Assembly: GCA_026005095.1 (NCBI GenBank)
Contig: BPKK01000003.1
Coordinates: forward strand, 124,001 to 188,000
DNA length: 64,000 nucleotides
Source: Silanimonas sp.
Lineage (GTDB): Bacteria > Pseudomonadota > Gammaproteobacteria > Xanthomonadales > Xanthomonadaceae
Reading direction: 5' to 3'
Shown: positions 43,697-52,592 of the stretch, piece by piece
Position numbering within the stretch: position 1 is the first letter of the stretch
Layout of the letters: each line of letters opens with the position of its first letter
The notes under the pieces: model-generated
Database searches by the model: none
Told to the model about the DNA's origin: nothing
What the model saw: only the letters and a program-made list of their open reading frames with translations
Position numbers and translations under genes: made by a program

Positions 43697-44200
43697 ATGG
43701 GTCGCTGGCGGCCACCGCAGGGGCCATCCACGGCGCTCGTCACCCGCGAGGGATTCGAGCGCCTCAAGGCCGAACTCGACGAGCTGTGGCGAGTGCGCCG
43801 CCCCGAGGTGGTGAAGGCCCTGGCCGCCGCTGCGGCCGAGGGCGATCGCTCGGAGAACGCGGAATACACCTACCGGAAAAAGCAGCTCGGCGAGATCGAC
43901 CGGCGGGTGCGCTACCTTGCCAAGCGCATCGAGGTACTGAAGGTGGTGGAGGGGCGGCCTTCCGACCCCGAGGCCGTGTTCTTCGGCGCCTGGGTCACCC
44001 TGGAGCGCGAGGACGATGGCACACAGGCCACCTACCGCATCGTCGGTCCGGACGAGATCGATGCAGCGAAAGGCTGGATCAGCATCGACTCGCCGTTGGC
44101 CCGTGCCGCCCTCAAGAAACGCGTCGACGAGGAGTTCGAGGCGCCCCTGCCCGCCGGGCCCACACGCTTCATCGTGGTAGCAGTGCGCTACGAGGCCTGA
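43697..44200 (+). CDS. greB: transcription elongation factor GreB
   Basis: 167 residues. An N-terminal coiled-coil domain contains the acidic tip and the GreB signature [26 protein letters not shown]-terminal FKBP-like domain follows ([21 protein letters not shown]). It rescues backtracked RNA polymerase by stimulating transcript cleavage. The YRKKQL sequence separates GreB from GreA. It starts 7 bases after the transporter gene and is convergent with mshQ. Confidence 0.94.
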   Translation: MGRWRPPQGPSTALVTREGFERLKAELDELWRVRRPEVVKALAAAAAEGDRSENAEYTYRKKQLGEIDRRVRYLAKRIEVLKVVEGRPSDPEAVFFGAWVTLEREDDGTQATYRIVGPDEIDAAKGWISIDSPLARAALKKRVDEEFEAPLPAGPTRFIVVAVRYEA

Positions 44201-44217
44201 GCCGGCATCGCGCGCCT

Positions 44218-47200
44218 TCAGTACACCTCGCGCTCGTGGATGGCGCGACGGTCGCCTTGGTACACGCCGAAGCCGATGCGTGCGGTCGGGGCCACCGGTC
44301 CGGTGCCGCGCCAGTCGAAGCGTAGCCAGTCGGGAACCGTGGCCGTCACGTCCAGCACGCCTACGCGCCCGGCCCCCGGCGCCCGCAGCCAGAACACGAA
44401 CTGTCCGCCCGCGCCGATAGGCGGCATGGCAGTGAAGCGCCGCGGCAGCGGGCCGGCCAGCGTACAGCCCTGGCCGCTGGCGCCGGGGCTGCCGCTGTCC
44501 TGCACGCAGGTATCGGCCGGTGCGAGGGTGTCGCCCGCGTTCACATCGACGAAGGGCGCGATCGCCACCGCCGAGCAGACATCATTGGAGTTCGGCACGA
44601 AGGTGGTGCCGTTGAAGAACTCGGCGCGCATCGGCACCTGCAGATCGGAAAGCTCCGGCCCGAAGGCATTGCCGAGCGCGATGCGCCCCCAGCGCTGCTG
44701 GGCGCCGGCGATGCCGGGGACGGTCAAAGGATCGCAGCTGCCAAACGGCGCCACGTCGTGGCAGACGCCATCGCTGTCGGTGAGGTCGGCCACCGGCAGG
44801 GTCAAGGTGATCTGCGCCTCGAAGGGGGCTTCGGGCGTCGCCGGCTTGGCATAGGTCAGCCAATCGCCGCTGATGGTGACCCGCCCGATGCCGTCGAAGG
44901 GCGCGGCCGTCTGCTCCGAAAGCGTGGCATTGCCGCCATCGGTGGTGCGTGAGAGCACCGCCGCCGTGCCGGTGGCCGTGCTGGTGTAGCTGCGGTTCGC
45001 CATCGCACCGGGGAATTTCCAGAAGGCATTGCCCGGCCCGGCATCGACGTAATTCTGTGTGGTGTTACCCAGAGCATTCAGCGCCCGCACCGTGAGCTCG
45101 GGCGCAGCGGCGAAACCGAACGCCTGGCCGGTGTAGCCAAAGCCGCCGGCCGCGCAGGCCGGCATCAGCGTGGGCGTGTTCGGAGTGATGGCAAGGCGGG
45201 CGGGAATGAAGCGGCCCACGTTCGGCAATGCGCTGCCCACGACATCGGGAGTATTGCCCGGTGCCGGCTGCGCGGGCATGCCATAACCGAGATAGTCGCC
45301 ATCGGCAAGGCGCGGCACGAGGCTGATGATGCCCACCTCGTCCCAGCGCCACTGCCCACTGGCAACTCCGTTGCTGAAGCTGCCGAAGCCGGGCGAGGCC
45401 ACCGGCGCCGGGTTGGCGCCCCCGGTGGGTGCCTGCAGGGTCGATTCGAGGCGAACTCCCTCCGGAACGAGCTCCCGGCCGAAATTGGGCGTGGCCTGGT
45501 TATCGTTGTTGCGCGCCGTCACCGTGACCGTGAAGGGCTGGCCGGCGGTGTGGAAGCGCGGCCCCGAGCTGTTCGTCGCCCCACCCGCCCCGAGGGAGCC
45601 GGTAATGCCCGAGAGCACGAAATCCTTCGGCTTGGCGACGAAATCGTCCTGTCCGGTCATGACGAGGCCGGCATCCCCATTGGCGGCGCTGCCGGCATAG
45701 CGGGAGAACAGTCGCACCGAACCCACATCGGCATAGCGCACACGGAGCTCGGCCTCACCATTGCTGTCGAAGGCCAGCGCCAGATTGGTGCCAGGCGATG
45801 TGGTGCCGATGTTGGTCCCGTTCACCACCACCGGGCGCGTGCCGCTCGTCGGATTGAGGTAGCTCGACCAGAAGCCGACGGTGCGCGTCACGTTGGCGAA
45901 GCCCGGCACACAGCGCTGGCTGGCATCGTCTCGGCGCACCGCACTGATCTTCAGCACCTGCTCCACTGCCGAGACGTGGTTGGATACATCATGGATGAAG
46001 CCGGAGTCGGCGAAATTGAAATTGCAGTTCGCCTGCTGTACCCCACCGATGAAGCAACGGTCGGGGGTGAAGGGACGGCGCGGCGGGTTGCTTGCCGAAA
46101 CGGCAAAGGTCACGTTGCCTGGCGTGGTGCGCCGCAACTGCAGGGTCTGACCGGAAACGATGGTCTGAGTATCTCCGCCCACCCAGCCCGAGGGCGCCAG
46201 GGTGATCTGGATCGGTCCACTCGCTTGCTGAGTGCATGCCGGATCCAAGCAGGCCTGTACCACGATGTTCTCCGGCCCGCAGGTCAGACCCTGACCGTCA
46301 TGGAAGAACCGGAAATGGTCGATCTCAACGACCGAGTCGATCCGGGTGGCGCAGACCTGGAAATTATCGATCTCATGGATATTGGTCGAGCCGCCAGTAG
46401 AACCCGTAAGGGAAAGCCGGAAGTTCCCCGGCGTAGGTACCTGCGAAGGGTTGACGGAAAATATATTGAAGGGAGCCACCAAGGTCACAAATGGCCCAGT
46501 TGGTGTGATACGCCGCTCAACGCTGATCAGTGCTCCTGAGGTAACGCCAATACGACTATCGACCGTGATCCGATAGCGATGACTGGGGCCTGGGGTTCTA
46601 CCCGAGATGTCTACCCCTGGACTCAACGTACCAGTGCCAGCGAGATAATTATACCCGGAAGTACCGCTGCCCGATCCGCGCAGCGCAATGGAATCCCGCC
46701 TGAAACCCGGCCCACCGACACGGCCTTCGGTGGGGTTCGAAAAGTTCCCGAATTCGTCCAGCCCCACCCCAAGCCAGCCGCCAGCAAAGCCATTCACACC
46801 GCTACGCTGAGCGTAACCGAGCGAGCCTCCGAAGCCGCCGGCAACCGGATTCACATTACCGTCAGAGAGTGTGATGACCACCCCATCGGCACCGCTGCCC
46901 CCATACGCAAAATAATCAAACTCGACGACAACCCGATTATCAGAACCAGGGAACTGGCGTCGCAGACTAGCCGCCGTCGAGACATTCCCTGAGGCATTGG
47001 TAAGGCGCAGACGACCATTTTCGATACGCGGTTGACCGAAGCTGCCACTCACCGAATTCGTTGCCCAATCGGTGGAATTTAAAGTCACAGCGGAAAAGGT
47101 GTCACTAAAGCAGCTCGGCAAAATCGCTCGCACCTCGACAAACTCCAACGCATAAAAGTTATTCACACCATTAGTGTTGGTAACCAGGAAACGCAGCGTG

Positions 47201-47637
47201 GTAGTCGCCGAAAGATAGGGCGTGATGACGATGCTGAAATCGGTTGGCCCGACTGCTCCGCTCACTGTTTGCAGGGTCGTGAAAGGCCCAACCGGGGTTG
47301 TCGCCACCTGAATCGACAATGCCGCATTGGCGGCCAGCCCGGGCGAGGACCGGACACGCAGATTGAGCGTCGCTACGTCATAACCCGAAAGGTCCGCCGA
47401 TCGCGTAATCGAGGTGTTATTGACGCGCAGTCGCGCCTCGCCCCCGGTACGGACGGCATTGCCACGGGTCTGCCATGGAATGAGCCAGGGGCGCGTGCCC
47501 GAGCTTTCCCCCCAACTCGCGGTCTCGAAATCATCGCGAACGGTATCTTGCGCCCATGCATCAGCCATCGAGACGAGCGCCAGGCCACCGGCCAGAAGGG
47601 AACGGAAAAAAAATCGGAAAATACGATAGAGGCTCAT
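44218..47637 (-). CDS. mshQ: MSHA biogenesis protein MshQ, large exported lectin-like protein
   Basis: 1139 residues with a signal peptide (FRSLLAGGLALVSMADAWA). The N-terminal third is Asn/Thr/Ser-rich with a lectin/LamG-like segment (EFDYFAYGGSGADGVVITL). The middle has Cys-containing beta domains; the C-terminal part (CTLAGPLPRRFTAMPPIGAG, MRAEFFNGTTFVPN) is the DUF6701 region typical of MshQ. It is the last gene of the pilus locus and may act as an adhesin or pilus-associated surface protein. The 5' third (about 46300-47640) is visibly less GC-rich than the rest, suggesting a different history for the lectin region. It overlaps mshP by ATGA. Confidence 0.85.
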   Translation of the reverse strand: MSLYRIFRFFFRSLLAGGLALVSMADAWAQDTVRDDFETASWGESSGTRPWLIPWQTRGNAVRTGGEARLRVNNTSITRSADLSGYDVATLNLRVRSSPGLAANAALSIQVATTPVGPFTTLQTVSGAVGPTDFSIVITPYLSATTTLRFLVTNTNGVNNFYALEFVEVRAILPSCFSDTFSAVTLNSTDWATNSVSGSFGQPRIENGRLRLTNASGNVSTAASLRRQFPGSDNRVVVEFDYFAYGGSGADGVVITLSDGNVNPVAGGFGGSLGYAQRSGVNGFAGGWLGVGLDEFGNFSNPTEGRVGGPGFRRDSIALRGSGSGTSGYNYLAGTGTLSPGVDISGRTPGPSHRYRITVDSRIGVTSGALISVERRITPTGPFVTLVAPFNIFSVNPSQVPTPGNFRLSLTGSTGGSTNIHEIDNFQVCATRIDSVVEIDHFRFFHDGQGLTCGPENIVVQACLDPACTQQASGPIQITLAPSGWVGGDTQTIVSGQTLQLRRTTPGNVTFAVSASNPPRRPFTPDRCFIGGVQQANCNFNFADSGFIHDVSNHVSAVEQVLKISAVRRDDASQRCVPGFANVTRTVGFWSSYLNPTSGTRPVVVNGTNIGTTSPGTNLALAFDSNGEAELRVRYADVGSVRLFSRYAGSAANGDAGLVMTGQDDFVAKPKDFVLSGITGSLGAGGATNSSGPRFHTAGQPFTVTVTARNNDNQATPNFGRELVPEGVRLESTLQAPTGGANPAPVASPGFGSFSNGVASGQWRWDEVGIISLVPRLADGDYLGYGMPAQPAPGNTPDVVGSALPNVGRFIPARLAITPNTPTLMPACAAGGFGYTGQAFGFAAAPELTVRALNALGNTTQNYVDAGPGNAFWKFPGAMANRSYTSTATGTAAVLSRTTDGGNATLSEQTAAPFDGIGRVTISGDWLTYAKPATPEAPFEAQITLTLPVADLTDSDGVCHDVAPFGSCDPLTVPGIAGAQQRWGRIALGNAFGPELSDLQVPMRAEFFNGTTFVPNSNDVCSAVAIAPFVDVNAGDTLAPADTCVQDSGSPGASGQGCTLAGPLPRRFTAMPPIGAGGQFVFWLRAPGAGRVGVLDVTATVPDWLRFDWRGTGPVAPTARIGFGVYQGDRRAIHEREVY

Positions 47638-48023
47638 TCCGTCACCGTGGCGCGCACGCGGCGCGAGACGAAGCTGTGGTCACTGAAACGGCCACGCTGA
47701 GCGCGGGCCGTGAGGGTGTAGATACCGTAGCTATCGGGGGCTTCATCCACTGCCGTACGAACGCAGCCGAGTTCCACCGAGAAACCTTCGATGTCGAGGC
47801 TGGCCGGCACCGCTCCACAGCCGCCGGAAAGCGCCCGGGCGATCGCAATGTCGAGGCCACTCTGCGCGGCGAACAGAGCACGACTGCCCTCCAGGGTCTG
47901 TACCGTGCTGCGGTTGCGCGCACTGAGCGTGAGCACGGCTGCCAGCACGATCAGCAGGGCCACGGCGATCACGAAGACCGCGGCGACGAGGCTGAAGCCC
48001 TGCTGGCACTGGCGGAAGCTCAT
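47634..48023 (-). CDS. mshP: MSHA biogenesis protein MshP (pseudopilin-like)
   Basis: 129 residues. A short leader MSFRQCQQG is followed by FSLVAAVFVIAVALLIV, a type IV pilin-like helix but without Glu5. It resembles PilX/MshP minor pilins. It probably sits in the pilus tip complex with MshO and MshD. ATGA overlaps on both sides. Confidence 0.8.
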   Translation of the reverse strand: MSFRQCQQGFSLVAAVFVIAVALLIVLAAVLTLSARNRSTVQTLEGSRALFAAQSGLDIAIARALSGGCGAVPASLDIEGFSVELGCVRTAVDEAPDSYGIYTLTARAQRGRFSDHSFVSRRVRATVTE

Positions 48024-48811
48024 GGCTGGTTGGCGAGATGGATGGACTTGAGCAGATTGAGGGTTTCGCCCTCGCGGCTCAGTCCCAGCGAGAGCGAAAC
48101 CAAGCCGCGGCGACTGGCGCTACCGGCCTGGTAGCGGAAACTGCAGGCACTCACGCCCTCGGCCAGCAGGGCGCCAGCCGAGGCCGGCGGCACGGCCATG
48201 GCGGCGGATGGGGGATGGCCGGCATGGCGTAGCAAGCGGCCGTCTGGCGTGCAGCGGTACTGCACGGCGCGATCTACCACGTACACCCGCTGCCCCGGTG
48301 AAGGAAAAGGGAACTGGAAGGGCACCGCCAGCACGAGGCGCGAGTCGGTACTGCCGCTACCGATCGCCGCGCGGTTGTCGCCCGCCCAGGCATTCGCCTG
48401 CAAGCCGTCCGCCGTGAGGTTGTACACCACGGCCCACTGCCCGACGGCCGGCGCCTGCGGAAGGGGCGCGAGCAGGTCGAAGCTGGCGTCGGGCTGGGTG
48501 AAGTCGAGCACATCACCGCCACCAGCAGCGGTGGGCCTGGCCCGGTAGCGCCCAGCCATTGGCGCGATCAGCATCTCGATGGCACGGCCATCCGGGCTCA
48601 CCCGCACGCTGTTCGGCAAGGCAAGCCGCACATCGCGGCTGATCCGCGACATGGCCTGGTCGGCAGCGTCGGCCAGTCGAGCACGTCGCTGCACGTCGGC
48701 GCTGGCATCGATGGGCTGGCGGATCAACGCCACCGCGATGGTGGCCAGCACGCCGAGCAGCACCAGCACCACTACCAGTTCGAGCAGGCTGAACCCCTGC
48801 TGCACGCGCAT
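48020..48811 (-). CDS. mshO: MSHA pseudopilin MshO (PilW-like)
   Basis: 263 residues. Prepilin cleavage site MRVQQG/FSLLELVVVL with Glu5 present, the N-terminal helix, then a long beta domain with Cys in YRCTPDG and ACSFRYQ. The size fits GspJ/PilW-type minor pilins. It lies 2 bases from mshD. Confidence 0.85.
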   Translation of the reverse strand: MRVQQGFSLLELVVVLVLLGVLATIAVALIRQPIDASADVQRRARLADAADQAMSRISRDVRLALPNSVRVSPDGRAIEMLIAPMAGRYRARPTAAGGGDVLDFTQPDASFDLLAPLPQAPAVGQWAVVYNLTADGLQANAWAGDNRAAIGSGSTDSRLVLAVPFQFPFPSPGQRVYVVDRAVQYRCTPDGRLLRHAGHPPSAAMAVPPASAGALLAEGVSACSFRYQAGSASRRGLVSLSLGLSREGETLNLLKSIHLANQP

Positions 48812-48813
48812 GC

Positions 48814-49272
48814 TCAGTACTCCGCTCGCAGTGCGGCAAGCCGCAGGTCGAAACCGCCATCCACATGGGTGACCCGCACCTCGAGGCGACGGGTATTAGC
48901 TCCGCCCACCACGCTGGGCGCCTCTACCGTCATGCTCACGCGGAAGCGCGAGAGGCCCGGCAGGGCCGCACCAGAAGGATCGGTGGGCGCGGCCGGGGTA
49001 GAAAGGCAGGCGTAGTCGCCGATGTCGTCCCACAGGTCGCGGCTCACGCCGCAGCCTTCCGCCACCCCGTCCGGATCGGCATAGGCGCGCAGCATGGCCT
49101 CCTCGAGATAGCCCTCAGCGATGTAGAGCCCCTGGGTCTGCAGCACCGGCGAGGCGCTGCCTCGCCCGAGCGTGGCCACCAGTCCGGCCACTGCCGCGAA
49201 GGCCACGCCGATGATCACCAGGGTGACCACCAGTTCCAGCAGGGTGAAGCCGGCAGCACGCTCAGCGGACAT
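48814..49272 (-). CDS. mshD: MSHA pseudopilin MshD
   Basis: 152 residues from the ATG at 49272 (upstream codons give no pilin leader). Cleavage site SAERAAG/FTLLELVVTLV with Glu5. The small C-terminal domain has Cys in EGCGVS and YACLS. Minor pilin of the PilV/GspI type. It overlaps mshC by 11 bases. Confidence 0.85.
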   Translation of the reverse strand: MSAERAAGFTLLELVVTLVIIGVAFAAVAGLVATLGRGSASPVLQTQGLYIAEGYLEEAMLRAYADPDGVAEGCGVSRDLWDDIGDYACLSTPAAPTDPSGAALPGLSRFRVSMTVEAPSVVGGANTRRLEVRVTHVDGGFDLRLAALRAEY

Positions 49273-49750
49273 GGCCGGTCTCCGGCTCGATGACGATGCT
49301 GCGCCCCCCCACCACCACGGTGCCGCCGTTCGGCGTGGGCAGGCCCTGGGCATCGAAGCGCAGGGTGAGGCCCTGGGTCACCTGCACGCCGCCCGTGGCG
49401 GTGCCGGCGAAAGGCCCTGAACTGCCCGGGTTTGGCACATCGAGAGTAAAAGGACCGGTGCTACCGCACAGGGTGTCGGTACCGTCGGCCCGGCGGCGCA
49501 CGGCATAACTGGAGGTGCCGGCATCCACCTGCACCTCGATCTCGCAGCCCGTGGCCACCGCCAGACGCTGAGCGTAACGAAAAGCCGTAGCCACCTGCTC
49601 GGCGAAGGCAGCATCCCGGAAGCTGCCTTCGAGCACGCGCGGCAGCACCAGGGTAGCCAGCACCCCGAGCAGCACCAGCACCACCACCAACTCCAACAGG
49701 GTGAAGCCAAGAGCAACCCGGGGATGGCAGGGAAAAGGGCGCGACCTCAT
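49262..49750 (-). CDS. mshC: MSHA pseudopilin MshC (GspH/FimT-like)
   Basis: 162 residues. A rather long leader ending in VALG is followed by FTLLELVVVLVLLGVLATLVLP with Glu5. The C-terminal half is Gly/Thr-rich with Cys in ATGCEIEVQ and DTLCGST. Minor pilin. It begins 18 bases after the strong hairpin that follows mshA, so its expression probably depends on read-through. Confidence 0.82.
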   Translation of the reverse strand: MRSRPFPCHPRVALGFTLLELVVVLVLLGVLATLVLPRVLEGSFRDAAFAEQVATAFRYAQRLAVATGCEIEVQVDAGTSSYAVRRRADGTDTLCGSTGPFTLDVPNPGSSGPFAGTATGGVQVTQGLTLRFDAQGLPTPNGGTVVVGGRSIVIEPETGHVR

Positions 49751-49767
49751 CGCAACTCCGAGACGAA

Positions 49768-49802
49768 ACGGGGGCGGCAGGCTGTTACCCTGCCGCCCCC
49801 GT
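49768..49802 (-). terminator. 14-bp perfect hairpin between mshA and mshC (attenuator candidate)
   Basis: ACGGGGGCGGCAGG (49768-49781) pairs without mismatch with CCTGCCGCCCCCGT (49789-49802), loop of 7 bases. On the minus strand it comes 35 bases after the mshA stop and is followed by TTTCGTCTC, not a clear U-run. It may cap and stabilise a short abundant pilin mRNA while allowing limited read-through to mshC. Confidence 0.55.
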
Positions 49803-49837
49803 ACCGGGACGCATTGGAGACGGCGTGGGAAAAGGTC

Positions 49838-50230
49838 TCAGGTGCCCGCCTTGATGGCGGTGAAGTTCTTGGTCGGACCGGACGTGCCGCGGCGAACTTG
49901 GCAGGTAGTCAGCGTAGTGCCGTTCGCCCCGGTGATGGTGGTGTCGGCCACCACGGTGAAGACGCCCAGGCCGCCATTGACCACCGACGCCGCATCGCCA
50001 CAGCTGTCGACCGTAATGCAGTCGCCACCCGGTGTGTGGTTGTTCACCGCACAGCCCGCGTAGTTGATGTTCATGGCCGAGCTGATTGCCGCCGCCGTGG
50101 CGTTCAACGCCGCGGCTTGCGCATCGTCTTCGAGATTGACGAACCGCGGCACGGCGATCGCCGCCAGCACACCGAGCAGCACGATGACGATGACGAGCTC
50201 GATGAGGGTGAAACCGGATTGGTGCTTCAT
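49838..50230 (-). CDS. mshA: MSHA-type pilin MshA (probable major pilin)
   Basis: 130 residues. Leader MKHQSG then FTLIELVIVIVLLGVLAAIAVP, Glu5 in place, so PilD-type cleavage and N-methylation are expected. Four Cys in the mature part (NYAGCAVNN, GDCITVDSCGD, LTTCQVRR) can form disulfides. Its position, second pilin gene followed by a strong hairpin, is that of the major subunit. I chose the ATG at 50230; an upstream in-frame ATG would lengthen the leader beyond type IVa norms. Confidence 0.82.
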   Translation of the reverse strand: MKHQSGFTLIELVIVIVLLGVLAAIAVPRFVNLEDDAQAAALNATAAAISSAMNINYAGCAVNNHTPGGDCITVDSCGDAASVVNGGLGVFTVVADTTITGANGTTLTTCQVRRGTSGPTKNFTAIKAGT

Positions 50231-50247
50231 GATCGTGACTCCTGGGC

Positions 50248-50715
50248 TCAGCAACCAGTGATATTGCGAGTGATGGTAGGCGACACGCCCGCCGCATTGG
50301 GCGAGGTGTAGGTCACAGAACAGGTCGCAATGCCATCCAGCGTGATAGTGACGGTGGAGCCTGGCGCAGCGGCACCGCCGGTGAAGGAATAGCGCGGCGA
50401 GAGGTTGTCGAACAGCAAAACGAGGTCCGCCTGCTCGGCCTGCGGATACCCGAAGTTGGTACCGATGACACCGCCAGGGCCGGGACCGTCGATATCCACC
50501 GAGTCGGTGGCGTTGTCGGCCTCACCGATAGCGGCCGATTTGGCATAGATCACGTTACTGCCAGAACGAAGCGAGTTGAAAAGGGAATCGACGACGGCAA
50601 TCCGTGCCTCACGCTGCAGGGAAATGAAGCGGGGAATCGCCAGCGCAGCCAAGATGCCCAGCACGACGATGACGATGACGAGCTCGAGGAGAGTAAAACC
50701 GGATTGACGACGCAT
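50248..50715 (-). CDS. mshB: MSHA-type pilin MshB
   Basis: 155 residues. Leader MRRQSG, then FTLLELVIVIVVLGILAALAIPRF with Glu5. A mature domain with VIYAKSAAIGE and two Cys near the end (IATCSVTY and ITGC). It is the first gene after a probable promoter and an 11-base C tract in its 5' leader. Roles of MshA and MshB could be swapped; assignment follows the canonical gene order. Confidence 0.8.
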   Translation of the reverse strand: MRRQSGFTLLELVIVIVVLGILAALAIPRFISLQREARIAVVDSLFNSLRSGSNVIYAKSAAIGEADNATDSVDIDGPGPGGVIGTNFGYPQAEQADLVLLFDNLSPRYSFTGGAAAPGSTVTITLDGIATCSVTYTSPNAAGVSPTITRNITGC

Positions 50716-50734
50716 TGACGGAAACCTGTCGTTT

Positions 50735-50745
50735 GGGGGGGGGGG
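50735..50745. repeat. 11-base G homopolymer (C11 on the coding strand) in the mshB leader
   Basis: Eleven consecutive G on the plus strand, 20 bases upstream of the mshB start codon, between the predicted promoter and the ribosome binding site. It is the longest homopolymer I noticed in the window. Confidence 0.95.
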
Positions 50746-50775
50746 CGAGGTGATGAGGCAACCCATCACACTTCG

Positions 50776-50805
50776 ACTATATCGCCTTGATCCGGCGAAT
50801 GTTGA
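50776..50805 (-). promoter_or_regulatory. candidate promoter of the mshBA pilin operon
   Basis: On the minus strand TCAACA (50800-50805) and TATAGT (50776-50781) are separated by 18 bases. The -10 is good (5 of 6), the -35 moderate. It fits the known split of MSHA loci into an assembly operon and a pilin operon starting at mshB. Confidence 0.45.
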
Positions 50806-50826
50806 GCAGGGCGCGGTGAAATGCTG

Positions 50827-51357
50827 TCACGGCGGCGCCGAACCCATGACCCCCGGGCGGGACGGGGAGACCCGCTCGAGGCGCAATCCCTGGGCCCGGG
50901 TGGGCGTCATGCGTTCGTCGGCCGCCAAAGACAGCACCACGCGCCAACGCCGCTCCGGCTCGGGCAGCCAGGCCGGGGTGTAGACGAGCTCGCCACGGGC
51001 CGCATCGAACTGCCAGCGCGTATCCATGGCCGGGGCGGCGGCCCGATTCGACCGGTCTTGCCCAAGCTCCGCGGGCCAGGGCTCGGCCCAGGCCCGCGGG
51101 TCCTGCCCCACCCGGGCGGCCAATCCGGCCACGCCCTCGCGCGCCAGGACGCGCTGGCCCTCTAGCCAAACCAGGTTACGCAGGTGACGCTCGGCCATGT
51201 CCAGGGCCAGGGCCTCGCCTTCCGCCAGCACGGCATGGCCGGCACGCAGCAGCACGGCGGCAAGCAGCGCCAGCACCAGCAGGGCCGCCGCATGGGCAAG
51301 CCGCCGGCTCCAGCCGGCCCCGGTGGTGGCGAGCACGGGACGGGACGCGCCGGCCAT
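50827..51357 (-). CDS. mshF: MshF-like membrane-anchored protein
   Basis: 176 residues. A hydrophobic helix (LAHAAALLVLALLAAVLLRAG) near residue 20-40 is followed by a soluble domain with WLEGQRVLA, ending in Pro/Ser residues. There is little sequence signature; the name rests on its place between mshG and mshB, where MshF lies in Vibrio-type loci. Start ATG at 51357, 8 bases after mshG. Confidence 0.65.
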   Translation of the reverse strand: MAGASRPVLATTGAGWSRRLAHAAALLVLALLAAVLLRAGHAVLAEGEALALDMAERHLRNLVWLEGQRVLAREGVAGLAARVGQDPRAWAEPWPAELGQDRSNRAAAPAMDTRWQFDAARGELVYTPAWLPEPERRWRVVLSLAADERMTPTRAQGLRLERVSPSRPGVMGSAPP

Positions 51358-51365
51358 GGCAGGTC

Positions 51366-52589
51366 TCACTGCCGCGCCAGCTTCACGAGGTCCCACATGG
51401 GGAGCAGTACGCCCAAGGCCAGCACGAAGACGATGCCGGCCACGATCACCGTGAGAATGGGCTGCAGGAGGTCATTGAGGTTACGTACGTCGTAATCGAC
51501 CTCGCGCTCGTAGAAATCGGCCACTTCCACCAGCATCTCGTCGGTCTGGCCGGTTTCCTCGCCCACCGTGAGCATCTGTAGCACCAGCGGGGTGAAGCAG
51601 CCCTGTGCCGCAGCCGCCCGGGTCAGGCTCTCGCCGCGCTCGATGGCCCCGCGCATGCCGAGCAGCTTGCGCGCGACCACGTCGTTCTCCACCGCCAACG
51701 CCACCACGGTGAGGGCCTGCAGCACCGGTACACCGGAACGCATGGCCATGGCAAAAGCGCGGGCAAAACGGGCCAAGGTGGCGCGCAACACGATACCGCC
51801 GATGATTGGCAGCTTCAGCAGCAGGCCGTGCCAGCGCAGCCGGCCGGCTTCGGTATTCACGTAGTGGCGCAACCACAGCCCGCCGCCCAGCGCGGCGCCA
51901 AGCACCAGCCACCACCAGGCGGCGAAGAAGTTGGAGGTGCCGATGATGAGACGGGTGGGCAGCGGCAGTTCGACATTGAAGGAGCCGTAGAGCTTGGCGA
52001 ACTCCGGGATCACGAAGGTCATCAGCACGAAGATGGCGATCGCCACGAATACCAGCACGATCACCGGGTAGCGCACCGCCGTCTTCACCTGCTCCACCAC
52101 CTTCTGCTCGCGCTCGAGGTGCTGGTTGAGGCGCAGGAAGGCCTCGTCGATGCGGCCGCTTTCTTCACCCACTCGAACGATGGCGACCAGAAGCGGGCCG
52201 AAAATCTTGGGATGCCGCGCCATCGCGGTAGCGAGATCGCGACCGGCCTCCAGTTCCTCCAGCATCGCCAGCAGCACGCGGCCGAGCACGGGATTGCGCG
52301 AGGTGCCGGAGAGGCGGCGCAGGCTTTGGGTGATGGGTACCCCGGCGCGTGAGAGCGCGTACATCTGCCGGGTGAACAGAATGAGATCGACCCGGTTGGG
52401 CAGGTTCAGGCCCAGGGGCTCGAGCAGGGCCTCCAGCGGATCGCGGCGCGGCTGAGCCTCGACGATCTCCAGCGGCACCATGCCGCCGCTGCCGAGCTGG
52501 CGCGCCACGGCATCGCCGGAGAGCCCTTCCACATCGCCCTCGACGAGCCGCCCCTGGGCATCGCGGGCCTTGTAATGGAAGACCGGCAT
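51366..52589 (-). CDS. mshG: MSHA inner membrane platform protein MshG (GspF/PilC family)
   Basis: 407 residues. Two GspF domains are each followed by membrane segments, with a third at the C-terminus. FTRQMYALSRAGVPITQSL and FARAFAMAMRSGVPVLQAL are the repeated GspF blocks. It couples the MshE motor to pilus assembly. It begins 3 bases after mshE. Confidence 0.92.
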   Translation of the reverse strand: MPVFHYKARDAQGRLVEGDVEGLSGDAVARQLGSGGMVPLEIVEAQPRRDPLEALLEPLGLNLPNRVDLILFTRQMYALSRAGVPITQSLRRLSGTSRNPVLGRVLLAMLEELEAGRDLATAMARHPKIFGPLLVAIVRVGEESGRIDEAFLRLNQHLEREQKVVEQVKTAVRYPVIVLVFVAIAIFVLMTFVIPEFAKLYGSFNVELPLPTRLIIGTSNFFAAWWWLVLGAALGGGLWLRHYVNTEAGRLRWHGLLLKLPIIGGIVLRATLARFARAFAMAMRSGVPVLQALTVVALAVENDVVARKLLGMRGAIERGESLTRAAAAQGCFTPLVLQMLTVGEETGQTDEMLVEVADFYEREVDYDVRNLNDLLQPILTVIVAGIVFVLALGVLLPMWDLVKLARQ

Positions 52590-52592
52590 GGA

